10,654 nucleotides of DNA from Actinomycetes bacterium (GTDB taxonomy: Bacteria > Actinomycetota > Acidimicrobiia > Acidimicrobiales > JAJYPT01), in the NCBI GenBank assembly GCA_021795135.1, contig JAJYPT010000045.1:1-10654 (forward strand), written 5' to 3'. Position 1 is the stretch's first letter. Each line of letters starts with the position of its first letter. The notes under the pieces were generated by a model, which was given only the letters and a program-made list of their open reading frames with translations, was not told where the DNA came from and did no database searches. The translations under genes were made by a program, and so were the position numbers. Of the stretch, positions 6,823 to 10,654 are shown piece by piece.

Positions 6823-7619
6823 AAGACATAAAATTGTCCAAAAAAGGTGTAGTACTTTGTGATTTAGATGGTGTTATCTGGCTATCAAATCAACCCATTC
6901 CAGCTGGATCTAAAGGAGTTGAAAAACTACGACAAGGTGGACTTGATGTGGTTTTTTTAACAAATAACTCTTCTTTGACAGTTTCTAGCTACATAGAAAA
7001 ACTAAAAAGAGCAAACATAGAAGCAACCCCAGAACAAATAATAACTAGTTCTGTCATAGCGGCTAATTACCTAACTAAATTGTTACCTCCTGGAGCAAAA
7101 GTAGCAGCCCTTGGTGCTGAGGGGCTAACAGAAGCTATAGTCAATGAAGGATTTGAATTGACAGATGAGACCGATTGCCAAGCAGTAGTAGTTGGATGGC
7201 ATAAAGATTTTGGATTCAAATCAATAACATTTGCAATGCGAGCAATAGCCCAAGGTGCACGTTTTATAGCTACAAATTCAGACCCTACACTTCCTAGTCC
7301 TGAAGGACCCATGCCTGGCAATGGTTCTTTGATAGCTTCTATCTCAACAGCTTGTGATTGTGTGCCCGAAGTAACTGGTAAGCCACATATGCCTACTGTG
7401 GAATTTATAAAACAGCGCTTTGGGGAAAAAGGTATAGTCGTTGGAGATAGACCAACTACCGATGGAGCTCTAGCTAAAGCTCTAGGGTGGCCCTTTGCCT
7501 TGGTGATGTCTGAAATCTCTCATTCAACAGAACAAGAAAGACAAATCGCTAGTTCAGCAGCTGTAACAGGAGCTGATTTATTAGAAATATCAAATGATAT
7601 TATAAAGATGATGCCTTGA
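6819..7619 (+). CDS. HAD-IIA (NagD-like) sugar phosphatase, possibly 2-phosphoglycolate phosphatase
   Basis: A 266-residue HAD hydrolase of subclass IIA. Motif I is CDLDGV (Asp15 nucleophile, Asp17); motif II is LTNNS (47-51); Lys188 in GKPH is motif III; GDRPTTD (209-215) with Asp210 and Asp215 is motif IV. The domain between motifs II and III is the C2B cap of NagD, AraL and eukaryotic phosphoglycolate phosphatases. The start is TTG at 6819: an in-frame TAA at 6807 precedes it, and the only nearby alternative is TTG 6834. Its TTG overlaps the cbbY stop (TTGA, 6819-6822), a strong sign of coupled translation. Given the prk-cbbY context, removal of 2-phosphoglycolate from RuBisCO oxygenation is plausible, but family substrates vary widely. 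The 3' end overlaps the convergent ATPase gene by 20 bp. Confidence 0.85.
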   Translation: MKDIKLSKKGVVLCDLDGVIWLSNQPIPAGSKGVEKLRQGGLDVVFLTNNSSLTVSSYIEKLKRANIEATPEQIITSSVIAANYLTKLLPPGAKVAALGAEGLTEAIVNEGFELTDETDCQAVVVGWHKDFGFKSITFAMRAIAQGARFIATNSDPTLPSPEGPMPGNGSLIASISTACDCVPEVTGKPHMPTVEFIKQRFGEKGIVVGDRPTTDGALAKALGWPFALVMSEISHSTEQERQIASSAAVTGADLLEISNDIIKMMP

Positions 7620-8067
7620 ACTTTTGGTTAAATGTATCATCTTTATTATTATTGCTCTGGTTTGAATAGCCAAAAGGGATCAGGGGTACCTCAGCCCACA
7701 CTTGCTTGCCAGATCCTTTTCTTATACTTCCCCAATTAGAAGATAAAACATCTACAATTTCTAATCCTCTGCCTCCTAAGGCCCCTGGGGAAACATTTAA
7801 TTTTACAGGAAGACGTGGACTAGAATCCCAGACAGATACTCTCAAATTGTCTTGGAATAAAGATACTTCTAACTCAATAGGAGAAGGGGCATATCGAAGG
7901 GAGTTGGTAACTAATTCACTTGTAATTAATTGAATCGAGTCCAACTCTACATCAATCTTCCAGTCAGCAATAACATCTTGTACAAACCTACGCGCTTTTC
8001 TCACCACTGGTTCTTCTAGTTTTAAATGCAATTCTATTTTGCGAGTAGGAACATCTGGAGACATCAT
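7600..8067 (-). CDS. Small RsbW/SpoIIAB-like ATP-binding protein (putative anti-sigma factor kinase)
   Basis: A 155-residue single-domain GHKL ATPase (HATPase_c_2 type). The N-box is SELVTNSLRYA (about 50-60) with Glu51 and Asn55; the G1-like box is VWDSS (Asp81), shorter than in true kinases; GGRGLEIVD (98-106) is the glycine-rich lid. The last ~28 residues are Asn/Lys-rich and probably disordered. Relatives bind a sigma factor and phosphorylate an anti-anti-sigma protein; many actinobacterial copies are orphans. No sigma factor or STAS-domain partner is in the window. Tandem ATGs begin at 8067, with AGGGG about 9 nt upstream as ribosome site. It overlaps the end of the HAD-IIA gene convergently, with no terminator seen. 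The operator-like palindrome at 8154-8199 lies about 90 bp upstream. Confidence 0.82.
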   Translation of the reverse strand: MMSPDVPTRKIELHLKLEEPVVRKARRFVQDVIADWKIDVELDSIQLITSELVTNSLRYAPSPIELEVSLFQDNLRVSVWDSSPRLPVKLNVSPGALGGRGLEIVDVLSSNWGSIRKGSGKQVWAEVPLIPFGYSNQSNNNKDDTFNQKFKASSL

Positions 8068-8153
8068 AATAAATTGCCCCTATAAACGATAACCTTTTTT
8101 GCTAATTTGACCAATAGAATTCCCCACTATCTATTTGGTTAAAAGCTTTCCCA

Positions 8154-8199
8154 TTTGTGAATGAATTCACTCTTAATTGTGAATGAATTCATTCACAAT
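8154..8199. promoter_or_regulatory. Operator-like element: perfect 24-bp palindrome plus a degenerate copy
   Basis: 8176-8199 is a perfect 24-bp palindrome; its left half is ATTGTGAATGAA and the centre is GAATTC. A second copy sits exactly 22 bp upstream (8154-8177). It shares TTGTGAATGAATTCA (8155-8169 versus 8177-8191) but has a decayed right half. Two dimeric sites two helical turns apart form the classic layout of a cooperative repressor such as TetR, GntR or LacI types. The position fits control of the minus-strand ATPase gene, about 90-130 bp away; rpiB is more than 300 bp away. Confidence 0.6.
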
Positions 8200-8293
8200 A
8201 TTGAAAAATATTATATATCTTGGTCATAAGTACGTATTTATATATTGTAAAAAAAATTTATACAACCACCATTAGATCTAACTTTAATAGCAA

Positions 8294-8355
8294 CTAGCAG
8301 ATCTAGCAGATCTAGCAGATCTAGCAGATCTAGCAGATCTAGCAGATCTAGCAGA
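8294..8355. repeat. 9-bp tandem repeat (unit CTAGCAGAT), about 6.9 copies
   Basis: Six complete and one nearly complete head-to-tail copies of a 9-bp unit with no mismatch. Each unit junction creates an AGATCT palindrome. The perfect identity implies recent slippage or ongoing homogenisation. It is not in a reading frame. A copy-number-variable promoter spacer, a protein-binding array or a neutral minisatellite are all possible. Confidence 0.9.
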
Positions 8356-8537
8356 GTAAAAAATTAGATCATTATTTTAGAAAAAATGCTTTTTTGACTC
8401 ATATGGGCATATATTATCCAAAAGCTTTATGATCAAAACTACAAAGCTGACAAGTTATAGTATTTGATAAACTTAGGACAACTAAATAACGACAAGGTTG
8501 TTCTAGGCAACCCCCTAAATTGAGGAATCCTTTTATT

Positions 8538-8993
8538 ATGAAAATTGCTGTAGCTAGTGATCACGCTGGATACCGTCTAAAAGTTGTAATTATTGATTAT
8601 TTACGTCAAAAAAACCACGACATTTTAGATCTAGGAACCAACGATGAAACTCCTGTTGATTATCCTCCAATTTGTGCAGCAGCGGCTCGGGAAGTAGCTA
8701 AGGGCAATGCTCAAGCAGGAATAGTTCTAGGCGGTAGCGGCCAAGGAGAGGCAATAGCGGCAAATAAAGTACGCGGCATTAGAGCAGCTCTGTGTATGGA
8801 TGAATTTACAGCTCGTTTGGCAAGATCTCACAATGATGCAAACGTTTTATCTATGGGAGGCAGGATAGTAGGACAAGGACTAGCTTTGGCTATAGTGGAG
8901 GTTTTCTTTTCAACTCCTTTTGAAGGCGGTAGACACATTCCAAGAATAGAACAACTAAAAGATATTGAAAACCAAGAATGTGAAAACAAATAA
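8538..8993 (+). CDS. rpiB: Ribose-5-phosphate isomerase B
   Basis: A 151-residue cytoplasmic RpiB/LacA-family isomerase that interconverts ribose-5-phosphate and ribulose-5-phosphate, giving Ru5P for Prk and linking to the pentose phosphate pathway. Active-site features are SDHAG with Asp8 and His9, the anion-hole loop GGSGQGE (65-71) and HND (98-100), then Arg109 and the phosphate-binding GRHIPR (131-136). Glu71 stands where E. coli RpiB uses a Cys-based region; the mycobacterial enzyme has the same GGSGNGE loop, pointing to an actinobacterial host. ATG 8538 is preferred over TTG 8520: translation then starts MKIAVASDHAG like the family, and GAGGA (8522-8526) becomes its ribosome site, although with a long 11-nt spacer. 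Upstream lies the repeat-rich intergenic region. The gene is apparently monocistronic. Confidence 0.94.
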   Translation: MKIAVASDHAGYRLKVVIIDYLRQKNHDILDLGTNDETPVDYPPICAAAAREVAKGNAQAGIVLGGSGQGEAIAANKVRGIRAALCMDEFTARLARSHNDANVLSMGGRIVGQGLALAIVEVFFSTPFEGGRHIPRIEQLKDIENQECENK

Positions 8994-9018
8994 TTTCCCA
9001 CTTCAATTTTAGATAACC

Positions 9019-9065
9019 TTATTTCTAGTTAGGTCTGAGATTATTAATTGCCTAGCTAGAAATAA
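9019..9065. terminator. Inverted repeat downstream of rpiB, possible terminator
   Basis: TTATTTCTAGTTAGG (9019-9033) pairs with CCTAGCTAGAAATAA (9051-9065), giving 15 pairs with one G-U and a 17-nt loop, 25 bp after the rpiB stop. No T-run follows on the plus strand. On the minus strand it is followed by only a short T-poor flank. Terminator function is therefore plausible from position but weak; a 3' stabilising stem is an alternative. Confidence 0.45.
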
Positions 9066-9135
9066 AAACACTCCTAAAATGTTAAAAAAAATTAAACGTT
9101 AGAAATATTATAAAAAGCTACTTCTTCTAGCCTAT

Positions 9136-9141
9136 TTGACA
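9136..9141 (+). promoter_or_regulatory. Consensus -35 box, candidate promoter for the leader ORF and htrA
   Basis: TTGACA is a perfect sigma-70 -35 hexamer. The best -10 at a 16-bp spacing is TACGAA (9158-9163), a poor match, so this is an incomplete promoter call. It would give a leader of roughly 85 nt before the 9255 start. Confidence 0.3.
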
Positions 9142-9225
9142 ATTATTAAAAGATATTTACGAAACAATTAAGCTTTTTCACAGATAACTCTCAGGAAAAG
9201 AGGGAAGTATTTAAATATCCCCAGC

Positions 9226-9251
9226 GAAAAGGAGTGGTTAGAAAAGGAGTG
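9226..9251 (+). repeat. Duplicated ribosome-binding sequence
   Basis: GAAAAGGAGTG occurs twice, at 9226-9236 and 9241-9251, a 15-bp period. The second copy places AAGGAG about 6 nt before ATG 9255. The first has an in-frame GTG at 9234 inside it. The multiple of three keeps both copies in the same reading frame as the leader ORF. Confidence 0.7.
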
Positions 9252-9254
9252 AGA

Positions 9255-9353
9255 ATGAAAACTATCAGAGGTAAAAGCATCAAAGATAAAAGCTTTTGGC
9301 TTTATCTAAATACCGATAATAAAATCTCTCTTCTAAACCAGGTCCAAAAATGA
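9255..9353 (+). CDS. Putative 32-residue leader peptide, translationally coupled to htrA
   Basis: A short ORF starts at ATG 9255 behind an excellent AAGGAG ribosome site and runs 32 codons, ending in TGA at 9351-9353. The peptide begins MKTIRGKSIKDKSFWLYL and is lysine-rich and basic, with one Trp and one Tyr near the middle. It has no recognisable domain and no convincing signal peptide. Its stop overlaps the htrA start as ATGA (9350-9353), the standard arrangement for translational re-initiation. Since htrA itself has only a weak ribosome site (AGG at 9340-9342), ribosomes may reach htrA mainly through this ORF. It could be a regulatory uORF or a small protein. In-frame GTGs at 9234 and 9249 are alternative starts. 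The function is unknown. Confidence 0.6.
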   Translation: MKTIRGKSIKDKSFWLYLNTDNKISLLNQVQK

Positions 9354-10639
9354 CAGACTACAAAGACAACAACCAGAACATAAATCCCGAAGATAACAAC
9401 ACTCAAGAAATTTTCTTATCTTCGGATAAGGAGTCTCAAACAAACTCCAATCCTCAAGGCTCAGACACTAGCACTAATAATTTTTCACCTTCTAAAAGCT
9501 ATAAGAAAATAACAGCTGTAGCATTAGTAGGAATTGCTACCATTGCTGGTGGAGTGGGTGCCTTTATAGGGGTTTCTTTTGCTCTCAACCATCAAAATGC
9601 TACTAATTTTTCAACTAGTTCGAGACCCCCAAGCCATACAGTAACTATAAACAACTCTGGCTCAAAATTCAATATTTCAGCTATTGCAGCCAAAGTAGAT
9701 CCTTCTGTTGTAGATATAACATCTACCCTTGGATATCAAGGTGGAACCGCAGCAGGAACAGGCATGATTATTACCTCTTCTGGAGAAGTATTGACTAATA
9801 ATCATGTGGTAGAAGGTGCTACAAATCTGACAGTCAAAATTGATGGTAAGGGTCCTGTCTATAAGGCTAAAGTGATTGGTACTGATTTAGCTGATGATGT
9901 GGCTTTGATACAAATCAAAGGAGTTTCTGGACTACCAACAGTAAAACTAGGAAACTCTTCCAACGTAAGAGTGGGTCAACGGGTTGTAGCAATTGGAAAC
10001 GCTTTGAATTTACCAGGCTCACCAACTGTAACAGCTGGTACTATTTCAGCTCTCAATAGGTCAATCACTGCAGCAAATGGATATACTTCTGAACATCTAA
10101 AGGGTATGATTCAAACAGATGCACCTATTAACCCTGGTAATTCAGGAGGACCCCTACTCAATTCTTCTGGTCAAGTTATTGGAATGAATACAGCAGCTGC
10201 TACTGGAACTTCTTCTCAGCCAGGTTCAAATATTGGTTTTGCCATACCAATCAATAGAGCGGTAAATATAGTAAACCAAATACGCAAAGGTCAAAATACA
10301 AGCCAGATAAAAATTGGAGTACCTGCTTTCTTAGGAGTTGAAATAATGAGCCCTCAAGCAGCTAATTCCAATAATCCATATGGCTTTGCTAATAATATAC
10401 CTACTACTTCTGGAGCCTATATAGGCAATGTTTTGAATGGAACACCTGCTGCGTCAATTGGATTGTCATCAGGAGACGTAATTACTTCATTCAATCATCA
10501 AACTATTACCTCTCCTTCATCTTTGACTGCAGCAATTTCAAAGCTAAGTCCAGGACAAAGGGTTCCAATAAAGTGGGTAGGACCTTCTGGCAATACTCAT
10601 AATGCAACTGTAAAACTAGCTGCTGGTCCAGCACAATAA
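9350..10639 (+). CDS. Membrane-anchored HtrA/DegP-like trypsin-family serine protease with PDZ domain
   Basis: A 429-residue S1C protease. Residues 1-50 form a hydrophilic Asn/Asp/Gln-rich cytoplasmic tail; about 54-79 is a single hydrophobic segment acting as signal anchor; then comes an extracytoplasmic Ser/Thr-rich linker. The protease domain (about 107-312) has the complete triad His152 in TNNHVVEG, Asp183 in ADDVAL and Ser265 in NPGNSGGPL. A C-terminal PDZ domain (about 320-425) contains the GLSSGDVI turn and would bind exposed peptide ends. Such proteins degrade misfolded envelope proteins or cut anti-sigma factors. The architecture matches actinobacterial PepD/HtrA proteins. The start overlaps the leader ORF's TGA. 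It is the only envelope gene in the window and appears unrelated to the carbon-fixation genes. Confidence 0.92.
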   Translation: MTDYKDNNQNINPEDNNTQEIFLSSDKESQTNSNPQGSDTSTNNFSPSKSYKKITAVALVGIATIAGGVGAFIGVSFALNHQNATNFSTSSRPPSHTVTINNSGSKFNISAIAAKVDPSVVDITSTLGYQGGTAAGTGMIITSSGEVLTNNHVVEGATNLTVKIDGKGPVYKAKVIGTDLADDVALIQIKGVSGLPTVKLGNSSNVRVGQRVVAIGNALNLPGSPTVTAGTISALNRSITAANGYTSEHLKGMIQTDAPINPGNSGGPLLNSSGQVIGMNTAAATGTSSQPGSNIGFAIPINRAVNIVNQIRKGQNTSQIKIGVPAFLGVEIMSPQAANSNNPYGFANNIPTTSGAYIGNVLNGTPAASIGLSSGDVITSFNHQTITSPSSLTAAISKLSPGQRVPIKWVGPSGNTHNATVKLAAGPAQ

Positions 10640-10654
10640 ATAAATCTAAAAATA

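Larger units (their letters stand above)
8068..8537. other. 470-bp non-coding region between divergent ATPase and rpiB genes
   Basis: No credible ORF is present on either strand; the open stretches are under about 10 codons. It holds the two-copy palindromic element (8154-8199), a very AT-rich stretch (8200-8260), the 9-bp tandem repeat (8294-8355), a TTATCCAAA one mismatch from a DnaA box (8414-8422), and a small hairpin GGTTG/CAACC (8496-8500/8508-8512) in the rpiB leader. Promoters for both genes should lie here, but none with good -35 and -10 boxes was found. Confidence 0.7.
8994..9254. other. Long leader region upstream of the htrA operon
   Basis: This 261-bp AT-rich stretch contains the inverted repeat after rpiB (9019-9065), a candidate -35 box (9136-9141), and the duplicated ribosome-site sequence (9226-9251). 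The gap to the htrA ATG is 356 bp, of which 9255-9353 can be a leader ORF. No other convincing gene was seen; one 7-codon ATG frame at 9079 lacks a ribosome site. Confidence 0.6.

Noticed and set aside
8294..8355. The 9-bp repeats as a CRISPR array or plasmid-type origin iterons
   Set aside because: There are no spacers between units, and 9 bp is too short for either; iterons are usually about 17-22 bp. Only one near-match to a DnaA box lies nearby, and no replication or cas gene is present.
8520..8537. TTG 8520 as the rpiB start
   Set aside because: It would place six residues before the conserved MKIAVASDHAG and would put the start codon on top of the GAGGA that best serves as ribosome site for ATG 8538.
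9350..9376. MTDYKDNN at the HtrA N-terminus as an epitope-tag remnant
   Set aside because: It shares only DYKD with the common tag, lacks the following Asp run, and continues into a natural Asn/Asp-rich tail, so coincidence is the simple explanation.

Overview
This AT-rich chromosomal window holds most of the RuBP-regeneration part of the Calvin-Benson-Bassham cycle, plus signalling genes and a membrane-anchored HtrA-like protease. The host is probably an autotrophic actinobacterium of unusually low GC. The best evidence is RpiB, whose active-site loop is the Glu-containing GGSGxGE form typical of mycobacteria and other actinobacteria rather than the Cys form of enterobacteria. The DegS-like kinase, the RsbW-like ATPase and the HtrA architecture fit but do not prove this. 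RuBisCO is not in the window, so autotrophy is inferred from prk and cbbY.

Layout: (1) 1-1302, class I fructose-bisphosphate aldolase, with a tandem repeat and an inverted repeat upstream and a long palindromic terminator downstream. (2) 1301-3148, minus strand, a NarL-type response regulator followed by a soluble GAF sensor kinase; the pair converges on the aldolase gene and diverges from rpe. (3) 3287-7619, plus strand, a tight run rpe - glpX - prk - cbbY - HAD-IIA phosphatase. The glpX-prk gap carries mutually exclusive hairpins and a 12-bp palindrome near the prk start. (4) 7600-8067, minus strand, a small RsbW-like ATPase gene overlapping the end of the run. (5) 8068-8537, a non-coding region with an operator-like palindrome and about 7 copies of a 9-bp tandem repeat. 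(6) rpiB at 8538-8993. (7) 8994-10639, a long leader, a 32-codon leader ORF with a strong ribosome site, and an HtrA/DegP-like protease gene that starts inside the leader ORF's stop codon (ATGA).

Together, aldolase, GlpX, Rpe, RpiB and Prk cover RuBP regeneration except transketolase and the triose-phosphate steps. CbbY would remove the inhibitory RuBisCO by-product xylulose-1,5-bisphosphate, and the HAD-IIA enzyme may dephosphorylate 2-phosphoglycolate. The two-component pair is a candidate local regulator, but nothing in the sequence proves that. I found no rRNA, tRNA, CRISPR array, insertion sequence or phage gene. The main points for follow-up are the htrA leader ORF, the 8154-8355 repeat region, the alternative RNA folds before prk, and the substituted metal ligand in Rpe.
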